Source: Apium graveolens
Taxonomy: Eukaryota; Streptophyta; Magnoliopsida; Apiales; Apiaceae
Assembly: GCF_009905375.1 (NCBI RefSeq)
Contig: NC_133657.1
Span: 3,366,239-3,430,238, forward strand
DNA: 64,000 nucleotides
Direction of reading: 5' to 3'
Numbering within the stretch: position 1 is the stretch's first letter; every line of letters starts with the position of its first letter. The notes under the pieces were generated by a model that did no database searches, was not told the origin of the DNA, and worked only from the letters and a program-made list of their open reading frames with translations. A program made the position numbers and the translations under genes. Positions 12,025 through 23,314 of the stretch are shown in pieces.

Positions 12025-15000
12025 TCACGCACCACTAGCATACAGGCGGGTCCACTCCTTTGCTGTGTATTTCAGGTTTTATAAGTAAATAACTATAACA
12101 TAAAAAAGTAAAGACTGTAACAAGAAGTGCCCTTTGTAGTAAAAATGTGCTACAACAAAAACAATCATAAACCTGTTTCAACAGCTTCGGTCTCATTCGT
12201 TTTCCAATGCTTTGCTATGTTCTCAGAGAGAGGATCATCTGGGTTTGGAGCACTCAATAGGGCTTGAATGCTAAGCAATCAAGAAACTCCATTGTCAAAA
12301 CTAACTATATGAATAATAGGCACCTCCGCTATTTCTATTATCAACAACCAATAAAGAACCACGGAAAAAACACACTCAAAACTGAGAATAGCCTCTAAAC
12401 AGTAGAACTGGCAGCAAAACACTGTCCACAAAACTGCTGTTTAGGCATACATTAAACTATATTATATGTAGTTTTATCATCCATGCGTATTGTTTAGTGG
12501 AGAACTGTATACCTGAATAGTTGAATGTTGGTAAATTACTCAAATGTATACGATATCTTAAGTTTGAATATCAACTAGATCTATTCAGTTAAAAGCTACC
12601 ACCAGTTGCCTTATTAGTGGGTAGTTGGTTACTTGGTTTAAGATGATAAATCTTCCAACATAATGGATTAGTAGCCATGCCATTTACCTTAACAGTACGG
12701 TACGAATTTGAAGAGCAGGACTCCATTTGTCTTTTAGAATATCAAGACATATTCTTCCAAGCTGCATCCAGAGACCAATTCAATAAAAAGGCAAGAAACA
12801 TGAGGCTGAAACCGAAGAGGAATATAGGTGGAATTATGCGTAGCAAACCTTGTCAATGTTGGGATGGTATATTTTGGTGAGAAATCGGACCTGTTACAAG
12901 GTATGCATATAATAAGTACATTAGCCTTGCATCAACAAACATACACCTTATAGTCAAGGCACCATATCATTCAAAATCAGTATCACCTCATCTGTCATAG
13001 AGACATAAAATCATACTAATTTTTAAAAAGTCCTAGAAAAAATAAAGTATAACAGTCAATCTGGCTCTAACCCAGCCACTGGAAGACCTTCACAACAATA
13101 TGGTGAGGTGGAATCCATTGCGACGTCTGTTTGGTGCCGGAAGCGTTTATACATAATATAGTAGTCATAGATTATATATTACTGTACATAGTAAATACTA
13201 ACTAACAATAACACATATATGTAATCACCAATAATTATGAAATTAATAGGATACTAACAAGTTAGTATCTACAGAAAACAGGTAATGAAAATCACATCAC
13301 TTCTGTGAAAAAGTTTGTATAAACATTACACTTAAAGTTCGTTTAAAGCTTCAATTATTGATTTTGTTGGAATTTCAAAGTCCCTGTAGCAATAATCTTA
13401 TTTGGAATACGAATTTAAAAAAAAAAAAAAATTATACTAATGAACTTCATAAATCTTAATCTCAATATAGAAATTACAAACTAACCAAAAAAGCAGCTTG
13501 TCATCAGAACGTCCATAAGGTGGATACCCGCCTTGGAACAGGTACGTAAGGCAACGAGGATGCCTTACAGTTCTGGCCTGCCACACCGCCATATGGACGT
13601 CCATCTTCACAAGTCACAACTATCCTTAAATATACGATAAACCTGGATTTTTTTACCATCACAAGACCCGAAATTATAGCTTTTTAACTCTTTTGCTCTC
13701 CAGTTTATATTCCAAAATATATAATGTTATAAAGTCAATTTTTATGTCAATAAGTGTCAATAACCTATTCTACCTCCCAATGTGTAATTTAGTGTCATTC
13801 TTATCCAAACTGGGTGTTCAGTAACTACTTAACAAAAAGCATATTGTCAATGTTAATTTAAAATGTATGAAGTTCTATATTTAGCTAATGGAGCTAAGCA
13901 TACATAACATTGAATATAAATTTATTATCTTGTTTTTTTGCTAATTAATTACAAACGCACACAGCAGGAGTCGAACTCTTGATCTCCCTCAAGGGGGACA
14001 AGAGTTCAACCACTGCACCAACCCTTTGTTATATATGTATATCTGTATTCCCTCGCCACCAGATTCCCATAATTTCATATTCGTGGAATCCGTGTCCTTG
14101 CCCTACACCACCGTGCAATATGATGGAAATTATATTCATCAACAAAGCTGAGTAAAAATACCACCAACCCAACTTTGTATATGTCCTCAGTTTAGTAAAA
14201 ATATAACAAGCCTATCATGAAGCTTAACAAGATGATTGGGCTAAAAATTTAAGCTGTTTAATAGTTGAACTTTAGAAAGGCATAACCAGATATAGTGGCG
14301 CTCTTCTCAGTAGAAAACAGGTACCTTAGGAGCAGCCATTGGATATTCCTCAGGTAAAAACAATTCCAGCTTAAACACGCCACCTTCACACATAAACTTC
14401 TAATGTGAGGAAGAGAAGCACGATAAACAAAACAAACAAAATAGTAATGTGAGGAAGAGAAGCACGATAAACAAAACAAACAAAATAGTAATGTGAGGAA
14501 GAGAAGCACGATAAATAGTAATTCTCGATAAATGGATAAATCACTGCAGCAAAGTCGATTAGAAACCTATAAAACCTAATAATCCAGTTTCTAAAGTTTA
14601 GTGATATAACAAGGCATATAAGCCCGACACAAAAACATGTGTTTCAACTGAACAAACTAATGAATTGTCAGGTCATTAAATAATCAAATGAAATGATCAG
14701 CGGCATAACATTTATTATCAATCAAATCACAATCAATAACCATAATATAATTTACTTCAATTGATCATCAAAAAATGGTAAAGCTTCGGGTAGCTAGTAC
14801 CTTCATAAGGAGACTGCGAAGGACCGAGGATCATGACATTGAAGTAACGCATATTTTCTTCGGATGGCGATGCACTTATTCCAGGAGCTGCACAAATAGA
14901 TCAAATTACAAATTGCGAATAAAGTTACAAAAGTTTAGAGGTAACATCAATTAACAAACAGAGAGAGAAAGAGATAGAGACTCAGAGAGTATGTGTACCT

Positions 15001-15109
15001 GGTTCGCTGAGAAGACGCTGAGTTTCCTAATAAATTAAAAAAAAAACAAATTAGAGCAAAATAAACATATAAATGGAGCTTATGAACAGAGAGAGAGAGA
15101 GGAAGAGGC

Positions 15110-15154
<45 letters not shown>

Positions 15155-15194
15155 TTACCTTGATGATTCGCCTGGGTAAATTACTGTTCGCCAT
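12025..15194 (-). CDS. UBC13: Ubiquitin-conjugating enzyme E2, UBC13 type (Arabidopsis UBC35/36-like), complete
   Basis: Eight minus-strand exons: 15194-15159, 15026-14999, 14887-14801, 14383-14325, 12890-12849, 12761-12688, 12270-12173, 12062-12025. All junctions are GT-AG and the total is 462 nt, 153 residues plus stop, the usual length. The protein starts [12 protein letters not shown]. It shows the E2 fold landmarks: the HPN motif at residues 79-81, the catalytic cysteine at 89 in [12 protein letters not shown], and the end [11 protein letters not shown]. In the family this E2 pairs with the MMS2/UEV variant to build K63-linked ubiquitin chains in DNA damage tolerance, iron response and root development. 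The protein appears intact. One intron, between exons 4 and 5, is about 1.4 kb and carries a SINE-like copy and a hairpin. Confidence 0.96.
13510..13599 (-). other. Long imperfect hairpin in a UBC13 intron
   Basis: The outer arms CGTCCATA/TATGGACG and the inner arms GTAAGGCA/TGCCTTAC (7-base loop) are complementary, with partly paired sequence between, giving a stem-loop of about 90 nt. GC content is well above the surrounding intron. It could be a small foldback element or a small-RNA precursor. Nothing in the sequence proves expression. Confidence 0.5.
13930..14024 (-). mobile_element. tRNA-related SINE-like fragment
   Basis: Read on the minus strand it starts GGTTGGTGCAGTGGTTGAAC, which has box A character (TGGTGCAGTGG). 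About 40 bases on lies a box B, GAGTTCGACTCC (13967-13978). An A-rich tail follows toward 13930. Spacing and motifs match an internal Pol III promoter. It is too short and lacks the fold for a true tRNA gene. It lies in a UBC13 intron. Confidence 0.55.
14401..14514 (+). repeat. 44 bp tandem repeat, about 2.6 copies
   Basis: A unit beginning TAATGTGAGGAAGAGAAGC is repeated at 14401, 14445 and 14489, the last copy incomplete. On the minus strand the array ends 18 bases upstream of the first base of UBC13 exon 4 (14383), so it occupies the branch-point and pyrimidine-tract region of that intron. Confidence 0.9.
15088..15152 (+). repeat. GA microsatellite
   Basis: An interrupted (GA)n tract in the first intron of the UBC13-like gene, just inside the exon 1 donor. 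On the coding strand it reads as CT repeats, a common feature near plant transcription starts. Confidence 0.9.
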
Positions 15195-15420
15195 CGAAGA
15201 AAGATGAGCTAGATTACAAAGAACGCTATATAAAAAGGGGTTTGGGAGGAGCAGAGAGAGAGAGAGACGGGAGAGTATTTATGGAGTGGGGGGAGGGTTT
15301 GGGGAGACTTTGTTCGGCAGATCCAAATTGTAATGTGGGTTGTTTTTTCTGCTGACGACCCATCCTTCCTCGATCGGGGCCACCAGGACGGACCAACTCT
15401 TTTTGCAAGACTTTTACTCA
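15195..15420 (-). promoter_or_regulatory. UBC13-like 5' UTR and proximal promoter
   Basis: The stretch directly upstream of the ATG at 15194 has CT-rich sequence on the coding strand and a TATATAG-like motif near 15225-15235. The short frames here (60-70 residues) have no family resemblance. The start site is not determined. Confidence 0.4.
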
Positions 15421-15940
15421 TTTTATTTTATTAATTAACGCGAGACGGAATTGGAGTTGGAGCCGACAATTTGATACATGACATGAATTTCGTGTATAAC
15501 ACGAAATGATATAATAATTTAGTGTTTAGGTCTGCGTTTGTATTTGCGTTACACGTCATGTAAGTGTACAAATATCAAAATACATAATCGAGATTTAATA
15601 TTGATTTGTGTCTGTTTTTCAAATACACAGCATATGCCGCATTAATAAATTTATTATTTATTATTAGTCATTATTTATAATCAATATCTTTAATTTAGAT
15701 TTAATTTTAACACAAAAATATACGAACATGAATTTACAATACTAACATAATAGTCACCAACTCTTGATGGATCTTTTTTGTATTTGGTATTAGAGTACAT
15801 GAAACATGAAAAAAGCGACACAAAAATATACGTGGCAGAAAAATTATTAGGTTTAATCTTGAGTTGATCAATAGATTCATATTTATTATTTTTGATATGA
15901 CGTTCGATCTCACGTCAATATTTATCTAAAGGAGATTGTG
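15421..15940. other. Intergenic DNA without recognised gene
   Basis: AT-rich sequence. A perfect inverted repeat TTCGTGT-ATA-ACACGAA lies at about 15488-15504. The right part may belong to the flank of the following retroelement fragment, but no border could be placed. Confidence 0.4.
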
Positions 15941-16850
15941 GTGTGACACGGAGTTCCCGTCGCCATAGTGTCAGACATGGATCCGAGGTTTAATTTCAGA
16001 TTTTGGAGAAGCTTTCAAGAGTGCGTTGGCACCAGACTAAACATGAGTACTCCTTATCACCCCCGGCTAGCTGGGCAGAGCGAAAGGACCATTCAGACTA
16101 TAGAGGACATGTTAAGAGTCTATGCAATTGACTTTAAAGAGAGTTGGAATGACCACTTGCCCCTAATCGAATTCGTCAACAACAATAGTTACCACGCGAG
16201 CATAGGATGCCCCCGTATGAAGCTCTTTATGGAAGAAGGTGTCGCTCTCCCTTGTGTTGGGACGAAGTTGACGAACATAAGATTCTAGGACACAAGCTGG
16301 TCCAACAAACGCGAGAAATAGTAGAGCTCATCAGAAATAGACAGGTAGCAGCTCAAGATAGACAGAATAAGTACGCCGACCAGACCAGAAATGATAGAGA
16401 ATATGAAGTGAGGGATTTAGTGTTGTTGAAGGTGTCTCCATGGAAAGGAGTAATGCGATTTGGAAAGAAAGGGAAGCTGAGCCCCGGATTCATTGGGCCA
16501 TTTGAAATCTTGAAAATGATTAGACCTCTAGCTTACGAGCTCACCTTGCCTCCTAACTTGCAACAAGTGCACAATGTGTTCTGTGTGTCAATGCTGAGGA
16601 AATATCATGCTGATGCATGACACGTGATAGAATACGAGCAGGTAGACCTACGACCAGACTTAACCTACATAGAACAACCGGTGAGGATAATGGATCAGAA
16701 GAAACAAGTGATGAGGAACAAGACTATCAAGTTGGTCAGTGTCTTGTGGAGGAACTAGAATGTTGAAGAATCAACATGAGAACTAGAAGACGCAATGAAA
16801 GAAAAGTATCCCCACCTGCTTTCAGTTTGATTCTGGGACGGAATCCCTTT
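15941..16850 (+). pseudogene. Ty3/gypsy integrase C-terminal fragment, broken
   Basis: The first frame (from about 15962) carries the end of the integrase core: VSDMDPRF with a catalytic D, then GQSERTIQTIEDMLR with the catalytic E, and the SYHASIG block. A frameshift near 16207-16260 moves reading to the frame ending at 16620, with the EALYGRRCRSP, KLSPGFIGPFEIL and VFCVSMLRKYH segments of a chromovirus-type integrase tail. A TGA at 16618-16620 then interrupts a recognisable continuation starting HVIEYEQ. Further stops follow to about 16830. Gag, protease and RT are absent, so this is a 5'-truncated remnant. Confidence 0.85.
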
Positions 16851-16863
16851 AAGGGGGGAAGAC

Positions 16864-17535
16864 TGTAATAACCCGAATTTTTGGGACTTTGTAAAACGAT
16901 GAATAAATAGTAATCCTGACGATCAAGGAAAAACTTTTAAGCCCACGCTATATAACGGTATTTAAATTAAGTTTCTGAGTTGGTATTATGATTGTATATA
17001 CCAAATTAGTGTATGTAAAAGTCGTTAGTTCTCGAAGAAAATCAATATTTCAAAACGACCTTATTTTACGAACTATCGAGAAATACGAGAATCGCATTAC
17101 GACCAAGGATTTAAAATCCCACGAATAAAATCCAAATACAAGATTATAAAATATAAGGATTCATAAAAAAGGATTACCTCATGAATGACTTACGAAGATT
17201 TACCACAATTACGAGGAAGCGGCTAAGTAAGTACGTAAGTGAATTAATAAACGAAATAAACCCATACAAATTCCCATGCAAACCAATTAGTACAAAATCA
17301 AACAAGAATTGGTGATCAAATAGTTATCTTGCTAAGAAGCATAGTAACTTGGTCGAGTGAATAGTAGAAGTGTTAGTGTGTGCGCCTTAGAGACAACAAT
17401 ATTATGTTTATGTTATGAGACATTTGGATTATTAATTATGATTCTATGTATTATTCTTTAGTAATTTATTATATCTTTATTTTCTGCAATAAAATGTTAG
17501 ATTAATAAATATCTTTGGAATATGATATGTAAATC
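16864..17535 (+). repeat. Partial 3' LTR of the Ty3/gypsy remnant
   Basis: A polypurine tract (AAGGGGGGAAGA, about 16851-16862) is followed by TGTAATAACCCG, a typical LTR start, immediately downstream of the integrase remnant. The LTR is cut at 17535 by the family A copia element. Its continuation was not identified elsewhere in the window. Confidence 0.65.
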
Positions 17536-18593
17536 TGTTATTCCTAATGAACTAACAATGAGATTTACAGAAGGGGGGTTGAATGTAAATCTCAAAACTT
17601 TTTCAAGTTTTGAGCAGTTTCAAAGGCTATGTGTTTAAGATAAACAAGTGTATGAATTGCTTTAAGCTAATACAGACAGATATATATTCAAACACTAATG
17701 TAAAGAACACAACAGACCTTAAAAACTTTTCTGGTGGATTGTTGTTCCACCAGAGATGGTATTTCAGAAAATCTGTGATTCAAGAAGTTGATCACAGCTG
17801 CATCCTAGTACAAACTACATAATTTTTCTCTCAAGATTTTTCTAAACAGTTCTGGAAAAATTCATATCTAATTACTAGCTGCTACTTGGTTTATATATTA
17901 CCAAGTTTACAAGTGAAGACAAAGATAAAAAGTACAATTATAAAATAAGTTCTCCACTTGTTTCTTCTCCATTTTACTCCAGTGTATTGTTGACTATTGC
18001 CTCTTTATACTAGAGTAGAACGGCTGCTTTTTCTGATGTTCCTGAAATAGGCTACCACATCTCAGTTGTCTCTGTCAACCCATGTGCCTCTGTTTGTAGG
18101 TACAACTACCACTTGTCAACTGCTATTTAACAGAACATCCGTTGAAGCCTTCATCCATTGATGGCTTTATCCGTTGATGTGTTAGCAGTTAAAGCTCTAT
18201 CCGTTGATGCACTCATCCGTTGAAGGATGTTATCCGTTGAAGCTTTAAAGACATCCGTTGAAGCTTTGTTTCTCATCCGTTGAAGGTCTTTAAGTTATCC
18301 GTTGACACCATTTCATTTATACAAGATTACAAGGCATGAAATATTTACAATTGGCCTTCCTATCTGCATATCCTCTAGTAGTAAACATGACTTATAATTT
18401 CCCTCAACATTTAAGAATTATATCTCAAATTCAGAGACTGAAATGTGCTACAACACTAGACTTATTTCTAAGTAAAGCTACACCATCAACGGATAGCCAG
18501 AATGGTCTTATCCGTTGAGGCTACAAACACTAGTTTTCTACTTAAGTGTTTTGTTAAACATATCATCAAACTAATGCACATATATTCCTAACA
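17536..18593 (-). repeat. 3' LTR of family A copy 1 (1,058 bp)
   Basis: It begins TGTTATTCC and ends TTCCTAACA on the plus strand, so both ends show TG/CA with a short TGTTA/TAACA inversion. On the minus strand a TATATAAA box lies at 17897-17890 and is the likely LTR promoter. It contains about ten exact copies of TCCGTTGA or its complement, mostly clustered at 18135-18305. Confidence 0.93.
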
Positions 18594-18610
18594 ATCTCCC
18601 CCTATTTATG
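18594..18610 (-). other. Polypurine tract of family A copy 1
   Basis: On the minus strand, AAATAGGGGGAGATTG lies directly before the LTR start. This purine run is the expected plus-strand primer for reverse transcription. The same tract is at 30751-30767 beside the middle LTR. Confidence 0.85.
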
Positions 18611-18781
18611 TCTATAAGAATTGTAGACATAAATTCAAGGTTAACTTGATGATAACAAAACACTTAACAAATATATGAACTGAAACTAAGTAGAAATTTA
18701 AAAGTGCTGCAAAAGTGTATGTACTATAAGGTAATTGAAGATTTACAGTATTTCCAAGGGTGCTCCTCTAGCCTGAGCAAA

Positions 18782-21700
18782 TCATCTTTTTCTTCTTTGT
18801 TCCCTGGTTTTCTTTCCTAGCCCCTTGTCATTTTCCTCAATTTGGAGTTGGAGTTGTCTGAAGAATTCAGCTTCATCTTCATCACTGATATCCAACTTAG
18901 ATTGCATTTCTTTGAGAGTTTCATTGCTGACAATCTTGAGTTGGTCTTCAAGTCTGAAAAATCTTCTGACTCCTTTATCATCTCTGAATTCCATCAACCA
19001 ATGAGGTGATTTGTGAATTGTAGTTCCCCTTTCTTGAATGAGTAAGGTTCTGGGCAAAGCATTGGGCTCCCTCCAAGTTTTCCTTATGTTGGCAATCTTG
19101 TTGAGAATTTCAGTCTTGGCAGTTCTGGTAAAGCCAGAATCCTTTTGTATGGCTGAAAAGACTCCGATCAAGGTAGAGTAGCCTTCATTCAGAATCCTGT
19201 AGAGAGGCCATGTTCTTTCCCCAGCTCCTTTGTATCTGAACACCAATCTCTCTGGTAGCTGTCTGTAGGCAGCAATTCCCCTTACATCCTCCAGCTCATC
19301 CAGATAGAGTTCAATGTCTGAAATTTATTTTATGTCACAGATGTGAACATAATCATCTTTAGAAATGGGTGGCTTAGGGTTAGGTTTATGTTTTTGAGTG
19401 AATTTCTTAGAGTTTAGGGGAGGTGTAGATTTGGATTTTCTTTTCTGTTTCTTTGGTAGTGGAAGAGTGGTTAAAAAGGTAGGCAAATTGATGGTGTCCC
19501 AATCAATAGGTTCCTCTTTTGGGATGATTGGTTCACCATGGATGTTTATAGTGGGATCAGCAACAAAGGGTTCAGGTATGGAAGGTAGAGATTTAGTTTC
19601 TTCAGTGTTGTCTTCACTCCTTCTATGTGCCTTGGCCTTTCTTCTGTTTCCCTTCTGCCATTCCTCTTTTTCCTCCATACTTTCACCAAATATACTCCCA
19701 AAAACCTCATCTAAGTTTGCAATCTTGTCTTCACCCCTGACTTCAATTTCTTTCTCATTTTCAACTAGACTTGACTTTAGCTTTTGTTCAAGCTTTGCTT
19801 GTGCTCTTTTGTCAGCCTTGAGTTTTTCAGCTTCTTTCTTTAACCTTTTGGTTTCTTCCCTCTTGGCTATTGAGAATTTGGGATGTCCTTGCATCACACA
19901 TATGCTCTTTCCCTCTCTTAAGATAATAGCCATGTTTCTCCTTACTGCCTCATCCATGGTCTCCTTGTGTTTTATGATGCTAGCACCCAAAACTTTGTCT
20001 TCATCAGGCTTTGGAAGAGGAAAGTCCACTTCTTTCATCTGAGCAAAGTCTAGAGGGTTCTTTATGGAGTCCTTGCTGGATCTAGTGCTGGGCTTGAGAA
20101 CCATAGGTTTTAGATTCTTGAAAGAAGTCTCTCCAACCTTATTTCTCCTTTCTGGCTTGTGCTCCATATTGATTGGTTCAACCTTTGTGCTATGTTTCAC
20201 AGATATTGATTTATCTTGTGTAGAGCCAAACAACTGTTGCATCCTTTCATCAATTCTCCTCCTTTGCTCTTTCACTTGAATTTCAGCTGCTGCTAGCTGG
20301 ATTAAATCAATTCCATCAGGCTTTCCTTTGATTTGAATGATTGGAGAAGTAGTGATGGCAGGAACTAGCACTTTAGATATTTGGATTTTTGTAGATGGCT
20401 CTCCTTCCCCTTCCCTTTTACTCTCCCCCTTTTTGTTATCATCAAGGAGAGGGGTCAAGCCCTGTGCTTTTGCTAGCTGCATAAGTAGATTTGTTTGAGA
20501 TTGTTGGTTGTGAAGAATGGTGGCCACAGAATCTTCAATAACTTGAACTCTGTCTTCCAATTTGGCCAGCCTCTTTTCAGTATGTGATTCCTTTTTCAAT
20601 CTCAACAAAATGTCCTGCATTGTACCATAGGGCATGACTGAATCCAATTTTTCAGAATTGTAGGATTTCAAGTCAGCAATATCCTTTCTGAGTTCATCCA
20701 CACTCAGATTCTGTCTTACTTGCTGCAACTTCATGAGATGCAGTGAGTCCAAGTGAGCTGTAAGGATAGCCTTTGTACCAGCATGAGAAGTTTTCTGAAT
20801 GGCCTGTTTGATAGTACTGATTTGTTTGACTAAGGAGACATTGAATTGCCCTGTTGTAGACTCCTTTGTTAAGGCCCATTCAGGTAGATTTGGAATAGAA
20901 CTAGGGCCTTCATCTCCCCCTAAGTTCATGCTTCCATCAGAAGAAACAAAGTCATCATCATCAGAATTTACTCCAAATTCTTCAAATGACTCACCAGCTG
21001 TTGAAGGCGTCTTGTTAATAGCAGCTTTGTCCCATTGAAGAGATGTTGTTGTATGTACTAGATGTAGTGTCTTTTCTGCCTCCACATTGCCCTGTGCAGC
21101 CAATAATTGATAGGCTGAAACAGGATGAGTAAAAGTGTCAGCATCCAAGGAAATGTTATCAATTACAGCTTTGTAATGTTGCTGAAATTGTCTTTCCTTT
21201 TCAGCATCATTCACAATCATTGACTCACTAGCAATGGCTGGTTCCATCCTTATATCTGCTGTACCTGCCTTTCTCTCATTTTCTCTATGTTCTTGCATCA
21301 GGGGCTCCCCCTGGCTCACACAACTCACTCCCTCACCTTCACCTACTAAGGTGGTACTCCTCTCACTTACTTTTGCCATGCTGGAAAAAATAGCATGCAT
21401 ATTTGAGCTCTCAATCTCTCCTTTTGCCTGGGAGCAACCCAACCTCTCACTCAAATTGTCACTCCCTTCCCTCAGTCCTAGAAGTGATTGTACAGTAATC
21501 AAGTCTTCTACACTTGGAATTGTTTCAGTTGTGTGTGTAGAGACTATCAACGGATGCGAAATAGCCGTTGAAGGTGAAACTGATGGTATCAACGGATAAC
21601 TGCTGTTAAGCTTATCCGTTGAAGAACAACCACTTGTCAACGGATGAGTGATATCCGTTGAAGAAGGAAAAGAAGTAGAAATTGAAAGTGATATAACTGT

Positions 21701-23314
21701 TGAATCTGTGTAGATTGATATGAGTTTTGGTGACACAGATCCTTCAATTACATCTGAAAGAATTTGCGGGTGATCCAACAAATCATCTAAAAGATGATGA
21801 TCACCTGTATTTGAGTGGGGCTCCTCCCTGAGTTGTAAAGAGGGAGAATCAGGAATTGATGGGAATAACATATCCACATCTAGAGATGGTGATGAAGTGT
21901 GTGGTGATTGATGTGTGTTAATTGTGAGAGAATGGGGCTGTGACTCCACATTTGTTGGAGCCACATCAAACTGAGTTTGAGAAGGCATTGATACAAATGG
22001 ATGTATCTGTGCAGTGTGTGCACCCTGTGTAGAAGATTGGGTTCTGGCTCTCTTTCTTCTAATAAAGGCTTTTGTTGGTGAGTGTTTGGCTTTATTGTCC
22101 CTCCCTCGTTTGTTCTGTGTTCCTGGTTGGGAACTATTTTCAATAGTTACATCCTTTTGGGAGGATGCAGCTAGGGATATGCTAGTAACCCTTTCAACCA
22201 CCACAGCTTTTTGAGAAACTGTGGCTTGGCTAGCTTGGGAAGCACTTATCTCTCCTTCCTTATCCTGGGGGTTTCTTTGATGTTCACCCCTCCCCTCACC
22301 ACTCACACCCTGTTCACTCCCCCCAGGGTTAATGGTAGATGTTACAACTGTTGTCTTTTGAGAAACAACAGAGGTAGTTTTCTTTGTCTTTGATTTTGAA
22401 AGTTTAGTTTTGGTGACCTTGGTAGGAATCTGTTGGGGCATTGTCACAGATTCCATGGCCACACTAGAAGATAAAGAAATAGAGGGGTTGGAAGAAGTAG
22501 GAGTTGTAGAAGCAATTACCTCACTTACCTGTGGTGCGTTCATGATTGGTAAGTATACCAATGACACACTGCTGTTGAGATCCATTCTTAATAAATCTGC
22601 AAGAACTCTTTTCTCTTGTGCCCAGCACTTGAGTTTATTATTCTCATTTGTTATGACCAAACCTTCAGCAACATGGTTAGCCAATAACATAAAGAATCTA
22701 ACATAATAGATGTTATTAGATCTATTAGCTTTGTTACCTAATCTAGTACCCAATTCTAGCATAACATAGTTGCTAAAATTAAAATACCTATCAGAAACAA
22801 GCATATAGAGCATATTAACAAGAGATGAAGTTATGGCATCAAAATTGCTAATTTTCCCAGAGAAAACCTTGATAAAGGCATCCCCAAGAAAACTCCATTC
22901 TTTCCTAAGGCCTTTTCTTTTAATACTCCCTAAACTAGCAGAGTTAAGAGAATAACCTATGGAATCTAACATGCTGGATACATCATTATCAGTGTGTGGT
23001 GTCATGGCATTGTTCTCAGGTAATTTAAAACATGCTAGTAAATCATCACAGTTAACACAGTGATTTTTACCTTTGAGGGTGAAGGAGATAGTCATATCTA
23101 TTGAGTTGAACTGAGCAGTTGTCCAAATCTCCTCAACTACTTCACAATAAATCGTTGGGGCTTCCAGTATTGCATAGCTAAGTTTATAGTTTTTGATGAA
23201 GTCCATCATTTTGTGATAATCGGAATGGGCTTCATTCTTTTCTACCAAAGCTATGAAATTGTTCTTCTCATAGATGAATCCGGATTGAGACATAATCTTT
23301 ACTACTGGTGCCAT
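18782..23314 (-). pseudogene. Post-pol ORF of family A copy 1 (1,510 codons, one stop)
   Basis: The ATG at 23314 (MAPVVKIM) is the start shared with the second copy. An open frame could be drawn to 23470, but that would cross a TATA box and is not shared. The frame runs to an AAATAA stop at about 19325, then continues in the same frame to 18782, so one nonsense codon splits a 1,510-codon gene. Layout, approximate: residues 1-260, a compact domain with FIALVEKNEAH and LRKEWSFLGDAFIKVF; 260-790, a Ser/Thr/Pro-rich linker; 840-980, heptad-like coiled-coil segments; 1000-1300, a Lys/Glu-rich part with KKQKRKSK near its end; then a C-terminal domain with GERTWPLYRILNEGY. No signal peptide or membrane span is seen. 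Sireviruses are said to carry an env-like gene in this place; the function is unknown. Confidence 0.8.

Noticed and set aside
12677..12880. A 67-residue plus-strand frame
   Set aside because: It is the complement of UBC13 exons 5 and 6 and their intron.
13930..14024. A tRNA gene
   Set aside because: Boxes A and B are present, but no acceptor stem, anticodon arm or normal length can be drawn; a SINE fragment fits better.
18130..18310. Clustered short repeats resembling a CRISPR array
   Set aside because: The repeat is only 8-10 bases, spacing is irregular, it lies inside an LTR, and the DNA is plant nuclear. No cas genes are present.
19398..20042. A 214-residue plus-strand frame, with an almost identical one at 31554-32198
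   Set aside because: It is antisense to the Lys/Glu-rich part of the post-pol ORF; its Ser/Leu/Phe-rich make-up is what the complement of K/E codons gives. It is kept in both copies only because the copies are nearly identical.
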